From NCBI GenBank assembly GCA_964622315.1, contig CAZUOY010000073.1, positions 1 to 6,991 on the forward strand: a stretch of DNA of 6,991 nucleotides, in the 5' to 3' direction. The notes beneath the pieces were generated by a model. That model was not told the DNA's origin and made no database searches. It saw nothing but the letters and a program-made list of their open reading frames with translations. Positions 1 to 5,326 of the stretch are shown here, piece by piece. Origin of the DNA: JAYFNU01 sp964622315 (GTDB lineage Bacteria > Bacillota > Clostridia > Oscillospirales > Ruminococcaceae). How positions within the stretch are numbered: position 1 is the first letter of the stretch; each line of letters begins with the position of its first letter. A program made the position numbers and the translations under genes.

Positions 1-23
1 CGGCGGGAGAAAATAAGGAGTAA
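1..23 (+). other. 3' tail of an upstream gene (partial) plus the rnfD ribosome binding site
   Basis: Only 25 bases precede the rnfD start. Two frames close here, one with TAA at 14-16 and one with TAA at 21-23, so either could be the end of an upstream plus-strand gene; the sequence cannot decide which. AAGGAG at 15-20 lies 5 nt before the ATG at 26 and is the rnfD ribosome binding site. Such close spacing is typical inside an operon. By the usual Rnf gene order the upstream gene would be rnfC, but nothing here proves it. Confidence 0.35.
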
Positions 24-25
24 CG

Positions 26-997
26 ATGGCGACACAGAAGAAACCCCTCGAATTACATAAATCTTTCAGACCGAGCCGCGACTTTATCATTGCGCTTCTT
101 CCACTAATGATAATGGCGAGGTATCTTTACGGTCCGCGCACGACGATTATCTTCCTTATAGCTATAGCTGAAACCTTTATGTGTGACCTGCTCGCGGCGC
201 TTATGCAGCGCAAGCGCTACGACGTAACAGACATATCAAGCTATATGTTCGCGCTGATATTCGTGCTTATGCTGCCGGCATCGGTTAACTACACAATAGT
301 GCTTATCGGCGTCGCGTTCACGGTGCTTATAGGAAAACACGCCTTCGGCGGTTATGGGAACTATCCCTTTCACCCGTCGGCGTTCGGCTTCGCGTTCATT
401 AACATTTGTTTTGCGAAGGAGATTTACGCTTATCCGCGTTCCTTCAGCGTAATAGGAACAAGCTGGGAGAGCGGTGCGGCTACCTACGCAGGAATAACAA
501 ATTCATTGAAGTTCGGCGGCGTTCCGTCGATAGATTCAGCTGACCTGTTTCTCGGAAACTACCCGGGACCTATGGGCACGACCTTCTGCCTTATTATTCT
601 TGCGTGTATGGTGTTATTTATCGTGCATAAAACGATAAGCTGGCAGATTACGCTTACCTTTCTTGCCACCTGCGCTGGCTTTGCGCTGGCGTTTCCGCGC
701 GTTCAGACTGGCAGGGTGGATTCGCTCATATACGAGATGCTCTCAGGCTCGCTCGTCTTCGCGGCGGTGTTTATTGTGCCTGAGCCTTCAGTTACACCCA
801 CTAAACCGCTCGCAAAGCTTATATACGGCTTTCTGCTCGGCGCGGTAACTGTGCTTTACAGAAACTATGGCGCATATGAGATGGACGTTTGCTTTGCGGT
901 GCTAATTATGAGCCCGATAGTCGGAAGGCTTGAGAGTGCGATGAATAAGCGTCAGCCCAAGAAGAAGGTTCGAAAGGCGGGTGAGGCTGAACGATGA
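26..997 (+). CDS. rnfD: RnfD-like membrane subunit of an Rnf/Nqr-type electron transport complex
   Basis: A 323-residue polytopic inner-membrane protein, the usual length for clostridial RnfD and much shorter than NqrB. Family signatures seen are GKHAFGGYGNYPFHPSAFG (about 103-121), which matches the Gly/Asn/Pro-rich loop of RnfD; DLFLGNYPGPMG followed by a membrane segment and ISWQITLTFL; and LSGSLVFAAVFIVPEP with a conserved C-terminal pair of membrane helices. In the family, a periplasmic-side threonine in a Dxx[ST]xAT motif carries covalent FMN attached by ApbE. Here the matching stretch reads SWESGAATYAG (146-156): Thr153 and the preceding Ala are kept, but the Asp is Trp147 and the Ser/Thr position is Gly150, so flavinylation is uncertain. 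AAGGAG lies 5 nt before the ATG. The stop overlaps the next start (ATGA), implying translational coupling with rnfE. The C-terminus is very basic (KRQPKKKVRK). Family assignment is firm; redox activity is not. Confidence 0.88.
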   Translation: MATQKKPLELHKSFRPSRDFIIALLPLMIMARYLYGPRTTIIFLIAIAETFMCDLLAALMQRKRYDVTDISSYMFALIFVLMLPASVNYTIVLIGVAFTVLIGKHAFGGYGNYPFHPSAFGFAFINICFAKEIYAYPRSFSVIGTSWESGAATYAGITNSLKFGGVPSIDSADLFLGNYPGPMGTTFCLIILACMVLFIVHKTISWQITLTFLATCAGFALAFPRVQTGRVDSLIYEMLSGSLVFAAVFIVPEPSVTPTKPLAKLIYGFLLGAVTVLYRNYGAYEMDVCFAVLIMSPIVGRLESAMNKRQPKKKVRKAGEAER

Positions 998-1653
998 AGG
1001 CGGGAAGACCAAACAGAGTTTCGCTTCCGCTCAACGAAGCGATAAAGCATGACCTTGTCTTTTTTAACAATTCCGTGTTAATACAAGGGCTTGCGCTTAC
1101 GCCCGCTATTGCGGGTGCGACTTCACTAAGCAACGCGGTTATTCTTTCGCTTGCAATATTTCTTCTTGTTATACCCACCCGCGTTATCAGTGAGTTTCTT
1201 TTGACTGTCCTTTCAAAGCTTCCGCGAATGAGGGCGATAGTGTATGTAACGACTTCAGCCATCGTATATATACCCGCATATTTTATATTAAACCGACTTT
1301 TCGGTGCGGCGCTTGCGGATGTCGGCATACTTCTTCCTTTACTGTTCGTTGACGGAATAGTTATCTCGCGAGCGGAGATACCCGCGCGTGAAAACTTTGC
1401 AAAATCACTTCAAAACGGCTTTTTCACCGCGTTCGGCGCGTCGCTGGTGCTGCTTATTCTTGGCTCGGTGCGTGAAATACTCGGTGAAGGCGAGATATTA
1501 AATTATCCCTTGTTTGATGGGCCGCTTTTAAGTGCGGCGGGAACCGTTACGGGCGGACTGATACTAACCGCGCTGTTTGCCGCGCTCTTTCAAGCGGCGG
1601 CGGGCGCATATAAGCGCGAACGTTTCATTGTGGAGGTGAGCGGTAATGAGTAA
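994..1653 (+). CDS. rnfE: RnfE-like (NqrD-like) membrane subunit lacking both cluster cysteines
   Basis: A 219-residue hydrophobic protein with about six membrane segments. Family marks are FNNSVLIQGLALTPAIAGATS (24-44), matching the NNxxLVQxLGLCPxLAVT region of RnfE; GILLPLLFVDGIVISRAE (111-128), matching GIFIPLIVTNCIVVGRAE; and GSVREILGEGE, matching GSLREIIGNGT. In canonical RnfE the Cys of LCP and the Cys of TNC ligate, with two RnfA cysteines, a [2Fe-2S] cluster in the middle of the membrane. Here these positions are Thr36 and Gly121, and the protein contains no cysteine anywhere. The start ATG overlaps the rnfD stop by 4 nt; GAGG at 983-986 lies 7 nt upstream. The stop overlaps the rnfA start by 8 nt. 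The order D-E, with no rnfG between them, also departs from the common C-D-G-E-A-B order. Family is well supported; electron transfer through this subunit by the known route looks impossible. Confidence 0.87.
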   Translation: MKAGRPNRVSLPLNEAIKHDLVFFNNSVLIQGLALTPAIAGATSLSNAVILSLAIFLLVIPTRVISEFLLTVLSKLPRMRAIVYVTTSAIVYIPAYFILNRLFGAALADVGILLPLLFVDGIVISRAEIPARENFAKSLQNGFFTAFGASLVLLILGSVREILGEGEILNYPLFDGPLLSAAGTVTGGLILTALFAALFQAAAGAYKRERFIVEVSGNE

Positions 1654-2260
1654 CGTTCTCCTAAACGCAATTGAAAACTTTTTCGTAATAGCGCTTGCCG
1701 CTATCACGCTTCAAAACATTGTTTTTTCGCGAGCTATCGGCGTAAGCGAGCTTATGTCACTAATCGACGACACGACAAGCACCTTTATATTCGGAACGCT
1801 TCTAACGAGCGTTAATATAATTAGCGGTATTCTTTACTACTTCTTTTACACAGAGGTGGTTTCAAAAAACGATTTTTCTATCTATCTAAGACCGATTTCG
1901 ATGGTCGCTTGCACCTTTATTGCCTTCATAGCGGTTTATATCATCGCGGTAAAATTCGCCGCCTACGAGAACATTAATAAATGTGTGCAGGCAATGCCGC
2001 TCGCGACCTTCAACTGCACCGTTATCGGAACCCTTTTACTTACAACCTCGCGTCAGTTTACCCTAATCGGCACAATAGGCTTCAACCTCGGCTCAAGCAT
2101 CGGCTACATACTCGCGGTTATCCTCGTTACAGAGGGAAGGCGCAAGATAAAGCTCTCAGAGGTTCCCGCGGCATTTCGCGGGCTTCCCGTTATGCTTTTA
2201 TATATTGCCGGTCTTGCCCTTGCGGTGTACGGGCTTACGGGATACTCGTTCTCCTTCTGA
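1646..2260 (+). CDS. rnfA: RnfA-like (NqrE-like) membrane subunit with one of two cluster cysteines lost
   Basis: A 204-residue membrane protein with about six helices. RnfA hallmarks are LQNIVFSRAIGVS (22-34), aligned with VNNxVLxRFLGxC; MPLATFNCTVIG (117-128), aligned with LPLITTNCAVLG; GFNLGSSIGY in a late helix; and EVPAAFRGLPV near the C-terminus, aligned with DVPAPFRG. RnfA and RnfE form an inverted-topology pair holding a [2Fe-2S] cluster in known Rnf/Nqr structures. Here the second ligand is kept (Cys124) but the first is Ser34, and the CPFLGVSK sequence that normally surrounds it is gone. The start is supported by a very strong GGAGGTGA at 1632-1639, 6 nt upstream, and by the 8-nt overlap with rnfE. 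No rnfB follows; the next gene is an EamA transporter. Family assignment is firm; conservation of function is doubtful. Confidence 0.87.
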   Translation: MSNVLLNAIENFFVIALAAITLQNIVFSRAIGVSELMSLIDDTTSTFIFGTLLTSVNIISGILYYFFYTEVVSKNDFSIYLRPISMVACTFIAFIAVYIIAVKFAAYENINKCVQAMPLATFNCTVIGTLLLTTSRQFTLIGTIGFNLGSSIGYILAVILVTEGRRKIKLSEVPAAFRGLPVMLLYIAGLALAVYGLTGYSFSF

Positions 2261-2309
2261 TTTGTCGGATTAACGAACGGGAAATACCGGAAAAGGACTT
2301 ACAATTCAA

Positions 2310-3227
2310 ATGAGTGAAAAAACAAAACGAATAGCCGCCAACATTCTTATGGTGGTGGGTTCGATTATCTGGGGCGGCGCGTTTGTCGCCCAAAGACTCG
2401 GCGCAGACAATCTCGGCGCCTTCAGCTTCGGCGCTATAAGGTTTTTTATCGGCTGTCTCGTTATCGTTCCAATAATGCTTATAACAAATAAAAATCGAGA
2501 CAAGAGCATTCCCGACGCACCGTTTAAGGATTACATCGTAGCGGGGCTAACCTGCGGAACGGCGCTCTTTTTAGGCGCATACTTTCAACAGCTCGGGCTT
2601 GGATACACTACGGCGGGCAAGGCCGGTTTTGTGACCGCGCTTTATATTATCCTTGTGCCGATTTTCGGCTATATCCTCTTTAAGCGTCGGCTGTCGCCTA
2701 AGGTAATGGTTGCGACGCTCGCGGCGTTAGTCGGAATATTTCTTCTCTGCGTGGCAGGCGATTTCGGTGTCAATATCGGCGACCTCTTTGTCTTTATAGG
2801 TTCGCTTTTCTGGGCGGCGCAGATTCTTTTAATTGACAGGTTCGCTCAGCGGTTGGACGGGTTGAAATTTGCCGTCTGCGAATTTCTCACCTGCTCGCTG
2901 TTAAGCGGAATAGGTATGCTCATATTTGAAACGCCGACATGGGCAAACATTAAGGCGGCGTGGATACCGATACTGTTTTGCAGTGTACTTTCCGTCGGCG
3001 TCGGCTTTACCGCTCAGATTATCTGTTTAAAGTACACCGAACCGACAGTCGCGTCGTTGCTTATGAGCTCAGAATCGGTCTTTAGCGTAATTTTCGGTTT
3101 TCTTATTCTTCACGAGGCGCTTACAGGCAGACAGATAATCGGCTGTGTGCTTGTGTTTGGCGCGGTGCTTCTCGCACAAATTACCCCCTCACAGCAAAAA
3201 AACATACAAAAAACGACTGATAAATAG
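2310..3227 (+). CDS. EamA-family (drug/metabolite transporter superfamily) permease
   Basis: A 305-residue protein with two tandem EamA domains, about residues 8-143 and 155-291, giving roughly ten membrane helices, the normal size for the family. The first repeat has SIIWGGAFVAQR with a downstream FLGAYFQQLGLGYTTAGKAGF loop; the second ends with EPTVASLLMSSESVFSVIFG followed by LHEALTG, the characteristic C-terminal EamA signature. Members mostly export or import amino acids, metabolites or drugs; the substrate cannot be read from this sequence. The ATG at 2310 is the only ordinary start after an in-frame stop at 2271-2273. AAAGGA (2292-2297) lies about 12 nt before it, a long spacing that suggests modest translation. 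The gene begins 49 nt after rnfA with no clear terminator between, so co-transcription is likely but unproven. No terminator is obvious at its 3' end either, so some read-through into rubrerythrin is possible. Confidence 0.9.
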   Translation: MSEKTKRIAANILMVVGSIIWGGAFVAQRLGADNLGAFSFGAIRFFIGCLVIVPIMLITNKNRDKSIPDAPFKDYIVAGLTCGTALFLGAYFQQLGLGYTTAGKAGFVTALYIILVPIFGYILFKRRLSPKVMVATLAALVGIFLLCVAGDFGVNIGDLFVFIGSLFWAAQILLIDRFAQRLDGLKFAVCEFLTCSLLSGIGMLIFETPTWANIKAAWIPILFCSVLSVGVGFTAQIICLKYTEPTVASLLMSSESVFSVIFGFLILHEALTGRQIIGCVLVFGAVLLAQITPSQQKNIQKTTDK

Positions 3228-3241
3228 TGTCACAATTCCGC

Positions 3242-3270
3242 TTGTATCGCATTGGAAATACATATATAAT
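3242..3270 (+). promoter_or_regulatory. Sigma-A type promoter of the rubrerythrin gene
   Basis: TTGTAT (3242-3247) and a perfect TATAAT (3265-3270) are separated by 17 nt. The expected transcription start is near 3277, which gives a short leader before the AAAGGAG at 3280-3286. The -35 is only a half match, but the perfect -10, ideal spacing and placement directly before a strong ribosome binding site make this a good promoter call. Confidence 0.7.
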
Positions 3271-3277
3271 TGAATTA
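3267..3277. promoter_or_regulatory. Perfect short palindrome overlapping the rubrerythrin -10 (possible operator)
   Basis: TAATT-G-AATTA is a perfect 5-1-5 inverted repeat that starts inside the -10 hexamer and ends at the expected transcription start. Its position is ideal for a repressor. PerR boxes are AT-rich 7-1-7 palindromes and rubrerythrin genes in clostridia are often PerR-controlled, but the two outer positions of each half do not pair here, so the site does not match the PerR consensus well. An AT-rich chance palindrome is a real alternative. Confidence 0.3.
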
Positions 3278-3279
3278 CG

Positions 3280-3286
3280 AAAGGAG
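3280..3286 (+). promoter_or_regulatory. Ribosome binding site fixing the rubrerythrin start
   Basis: AAAGGAG is followed by 7 nt and then ATG at 3294. The reading frame is open back to a TTG at 3270, but that start would lie upstream of this site and within the -10 region, so the ATG is the real start. Confidence 0.85.
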
Positions 3287-3293
3287 TTTTTCT

Positions 3294-3830
3294 ATGGCAA
3301 ATATTAAAGGCTCTAAAACAGAGGCAAATCTTCTTACGGCTTTCGCGGGCGAAAGTCAGGCGAGAAACAAGTACACCTACTTTGCAAGCCAGGCGAAGAA
3401 GGACGGTTACGTCCAAATAAGCAACATATTTACCGAAACCGCCGGCAACGAGATGGAACACGCGAAGCTTTGGTTTAAGCTTTTGGGCGGAATAGGCTCA
3501 ACAGCCGAAAATCTCAAGGCCGCCGCCGCGGGCGAGAATTATGAATGGACCGAGATGTACGCTGAATTTGCGAAGGTAGCGAAGGAGGAGGGCTTTGACG
3601 CTATCTCAAGAATGTTCGAGGGCGTAGGCAAAATAGAGAAGGAGCATGAGGAAAGATACCTTGAGCTTCTTAAAAACCTCGAGGAAGGCAAGGTCTTCAA
3701 GAAGGACGGCGTGGTAGTTTGGAAATGCTCCAACTGCGGACATATCCATATAGCCGAAGCCGCTCCCGAGGTCTGCCCTGTCTGCGCACACCCACAAGCC
3801 TACTTTGAGCTTCAAGCGAAGAATTATTAA
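3294..3830 (+). CDS. rbr: Rubrerythrin
   Basis: A 178-residue cytoplasmic di-iron peroxidase that reduces hydrogen peroxide to water in anaerobes, fed with electrons through rubredoxin or NADH oxidoreductases. The N-terminal ferritin-like four-helix domain carries the expected metal ligands: Glu20 (FAGESQAR), Glu53 and His56 (GNEMEH), Glu81 and Glu84 (GENYEWTEMY), Glu115 and His118 (IEKEHE). The C-terminal rubredoxin-like domain has Cys145-x2-Cys148 and Cys161-x2-Cys164 (WKCSNCG and CPVCAHP) for one iron. All key residues are present and the length is normal. The start at ATG 3294 is set by the AAAGGAG 7 nt upstream. The gene has its own promoter and a strong terminator, so it is probably a single-gene transcription unit independent of the preceding Rnf/EamA genes. 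Confidence 0.97.
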   Translation: MANIKGSKTEANLLTAFAGESQARNKYTYFASQAKKDGYVQISNIFTETAGNEMEHAKLWFKLLGGIGSTAENLKAAAAGENYEWTEMYAEFAKVAKEEGFDAISRMFEGVGKIEKEHEERYLELLKNLEEGKVFKKDGVVVWKCSNCGHIHIAEAAPEVCPVCAHPQAYFELQAKNY

Positions 3831-3842
3831 CAGATAAAGCAA

Positions 3843-3875
3843 GCCCCCTTCGGTTATTCCGAAGGGGGCGTTTTT
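3843..3875 (+). terminator. Intrinsic terminator of rubrerythrin
   Basis: A perfect 11-bp stem, GCCCCCTTCGG (3843-3853) with CCGAAGGGGGC (3859-3869), has a 5-nt TTATT loop and is followed by G and TTTTT, then further T-rich sequence. It lies 12 nt after the rubrerythrin stop. The minus-strand gene ending at 3910 converges on it; on that strand the stem is followed only by TTGCTTT, so it may act weakly in both directions. Confidence 0.95.
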
Positions 3876-3909
3876 GTTGTCTTTTAAGAAGTCTTATATT
3901 AACTATAGT

Positions 3910-5190
3910 TTAGTCGGTTGCTTTTTTCAGTTCCACCCTTACGCCCTTAATGCGCCGCTCGTCACTGGAAAGCGAGGTAAGTAAAAGTCCGTCAAATTCC
4001 GCGAACGCTCTTTCGTCAGGCTCGGGTATTCTTGTAAGAAGCTCGCATAAAAGTCCGCCGATGGTATCGCACTCGACATTTTCGGGGACCTCTTTCCCAA
4101 GCCGTTCGAACACGTCCTCCACCTCTGCGTAGCCGTCGCAGACGAGACTTCCATCGCCGTCTTTCGAGATGAGAGTTTGCTCCTCCTCGTCGTATTCGTC
4201 CTCAATATCGCCGACGATACACTCAAGGATATCCTCCATTGAAACAATGCCCGACGTGCCGCCATACTCGTCCACCACCACGGCGACTTGAATCTTCTTT
4301 TGTTTAAACTCGACGAGCAGCTCCTTCGCCTTTCGGGTTTCGGGAATGAATATTGTGCTTCGAAGATGGTCGCGAAGTCTTACGCTTTCGGTGTTTTTGC
4401 CGACGTAGGTAAGAAAATCCTTAACATAGGCTATGCCTATAATATGGTCGAGATTGCCCTCGTATACGGGTATTCTTGAATAGCCGAACTTAACGGAAAT
4501 GTCAATAATATCGTCTATAGAGGAGTCGCAGGAAACAGCCTCAATTTCGGTGCGGTGGGTCATTATGTCCGCCGCTTCCACGTCAACAAAATCGAAGATG
4601 TTGCCTATCATCTCCTTTTGGTCCTCGTCGATAACGTCCAGCTCCTCAACGGTGTCTACCAGCTCCAACACGTCCTCCTCGGTAACACCGCCGATGTCCT
4701 TGCTCATACCACGCGCAACGATAATTTTGCGGGCGAGTGAGGTAACGACGAAGGCAAGAGGGTTAAAGAGGGTAACGAGCTTTATTAAAAAGCTGTTTTT
4801 TCCGCTGTACGCTTCGCTGTGGGCGATGCCCCACGAAAGCGGAAGAAAGACAAAAACGGTTGAGGTGATTAGCGCGAGGATAATGAAGATAAATACCTCA
4901 AGCGCCTGTTCCCAGAAAAACGGATAATAGGAGGAGAGCGGGTCAATTATTGCGCGCATTATAATGACGGAAAGTTGAGAGGAAAGCCGCGCGATATAGA
5001 CGACCGCAAGCACCGCAAAAACAAGAGACCAAAGAATAGCCGATACCGCGCGTATGGAAAGCCCTACGCCGCTTTTTTGTATCTCCATAGCGGTGCTGGA
5101 TTCAAGCACCGCGCCCAGCGTGACACAGCTGAAAAACAGAGCGATTAAGCTCAAGACAAGCTGAATTATGGGCCAACTGTCGGGGTCCAT
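3910..5190 (-). CDS. CNNM/CBS/CorC-domain membrane protein (HlyC/CorC, UPF0053 group)
   Basis: A 426-residue protein with the standard three-part build. An N-terminal CNNM-type membrane domain has helices near 8-29, 47-69 and 94-120. A CBS pair spans about 207-328, with MTHRTEIEAV, SRIPVYEG (238-245) and VVVDEYGGTSGIVSMEDILE (305-324). A C-terminal CorC_HlyC domain spans about 343-424, containing CDTIGGLL. Relatives are linked to magnesium or cobalt efflux, with the CBS pair sensing Mg-ATP. The CBS and CorC parts are canonical. The membrane domain is not: the usual FFSxxExAL reads FFSCVTLGAV (19-28) without the Glu, and the usual GExxPK region reads LPLSWGIAHS. Transport activity is therefore less certain than the family name implies. 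The start is fixed by AAAGGAG (plus-strand 5197-5203), 6 nt before the ATG, and the gene has its own promoter. It converges with rubrerythrin and diverges from the gene at 5327. Confidence 0.9.
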   Translation of the reverse strand: MDPDSWPIIQLVLSLIALFFSCVTLGAVLESSTAMEIQKSGVGLSIRAVSAILWSLVFAVLAVVYIARLSSQLSVIIMRAIIDPLSSYYPFFWEQALEVFIFIILALITSTVFVFLPLSWGIAHSEAYSGKNSFLIKLVTLFNPLAFVVTSLARKIIVARGMSKDIGGVTEEDVLELVDTVEELDVIDEDQKEMIGNIFDFVDVEAADIMTHRTEIEAVSCDSSIDDIIDISVKFGYSRIPVYEGNLDHIIGIAYVKDFLTYVGKNTESVRLRDHLRSTIFIPETRKAKELLVEFKQKKIQVAVVVDEYGGTSGIVSMEDILECIVGDIEDEYDEEEQTLISKDGDGSLVCDGYAEVEDVFERLGKEVPENVECDTIGGLLCELLTRIPEPDERAFAEFDGLLLTSLSSDERRIKGVRVELKKATD

Positions 5191-5227
5191 CTGTTGCTCC
5201 TTTCAAAACAAGGGTGATTTTTAATAC

Positions 5228-5256
5228 AGTATAATGCAAATGAATATATTTGTCCA
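5228..5256 (-). promoter_or_regulatory. Sigma-A type promoter of the CNNM/CBS gene
   Basis: Read on the minus strand, TGGACA (plus 5251-5256) and TATACT (plus 5228-5233) are separated by exactly 17 nt; each hexamer differs from consensus at one position. The start of transcription would be near 5221, giving a leader of about 30 nt with the AAAGGAG site and ATG at 5190. An inverted repeat overlaps the promoter. Confidence 0.72.
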
Positions 5257-5266
5257 TTTGCATTAT
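5231..5266. repeat. 12-bp perfect inverted repeat with a 12-nt centre, overlapping the CNNM promoter
   Basis: ATAATGCAAATG (5231-5242) is the exact reverse complement of CATTTGCATTAT (5255-5266). The centre is 12 nt. The left arm overlaps the -10 and the right arm overlaps the -35 of the minus-strand promoter, which is where a repressor would act. No U-tract follows on either strand, so it is not an intrinsic terminator. Confidence 0.75.
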
Positions 5267-5286
5267 TATACACCTTTTGATAAACT
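5258..5286 (+). promoter_or_regulatory. Tentative promoter for the gene at 5327
   Basis: TTGCAT (5258-5263) and TAAACT (5281-5286) are 17 nt apart. Each is a weak match to consensus, but no better pair was found on the plus strand of this intergenic region. If real, the -35 lies in the first inverted repeat and the -10 in the second. Confidence 0.3.
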
Positions 5287-5314
5287 GACCTAAAGGGCTT
5301 TCAGTTTATAAAAA
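5275..5314. repeat. Second inverted repeat with a 12-nt centre, just before the ribosome binding site of the gene at 5327
   Basis: ATAAACTGA (5280-5288) is the exact reverse complement of TCAGTTTAT (5301-5309), with a 12-nt centre. After one mismatch, TTTT (5275-5278) and AAAA (5311-5314) extend the pairing, giving 13 of 14 bp. It ends 2 nt before the GAGG at 5317-5320. It could be an operator in DNA or, if transcribed from further upstream, a leader hairpin next to the ribosome binding site. Confidence 0.65.
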
Positions 5315-5326
5315 ACGAGGTTTGCA

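Noticed and set aside
906..1328. 140-codon open frame on the minus strand across rnfD and rnfE
   Set aside because: Lies opposite two coupled, recognisable genes, has no family features and no convincing ribosome binding site.
26..2260. Na+-NQR (nqrB/nqrD/nqrE) in place of Rnf
   Set aside because: The D subunit is 323 residues, the RnfD size, and lacks the longer NqrB N-terminal part; Rnf-type subunits fit better, though the lineage is divergent from both.
1981..2313. 110-codon frame within rnfA running into the EamA start
   Set aside because: Arginine-rich out-of-frame translation of rnfA with no recognisable features.
3270..3293. N-terminal extension of rubrerythrin from a TTG codon
   Set aside because: It would start in the -10 hexamer and upstream of the strong AAAGGAG; the ATG at 3294 gives the normal rubrerythrin N-terminus with Glu20 in place.
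4499..4927. 142-codon open frame on the plus strand opposite the CNNM/CBS gene
   Set aside because: Serine-rich translation with no family resemblance; it is the antisense shadow of a clearly recognisable gene.
5231..5314. Intrinsic terminator in the divergent intergenic region
   Set aside because: Both flanking genes start here and neither inverted repeat is followed by a U-tract on either strand, apart from A/T runs that are part of the repeat itself.
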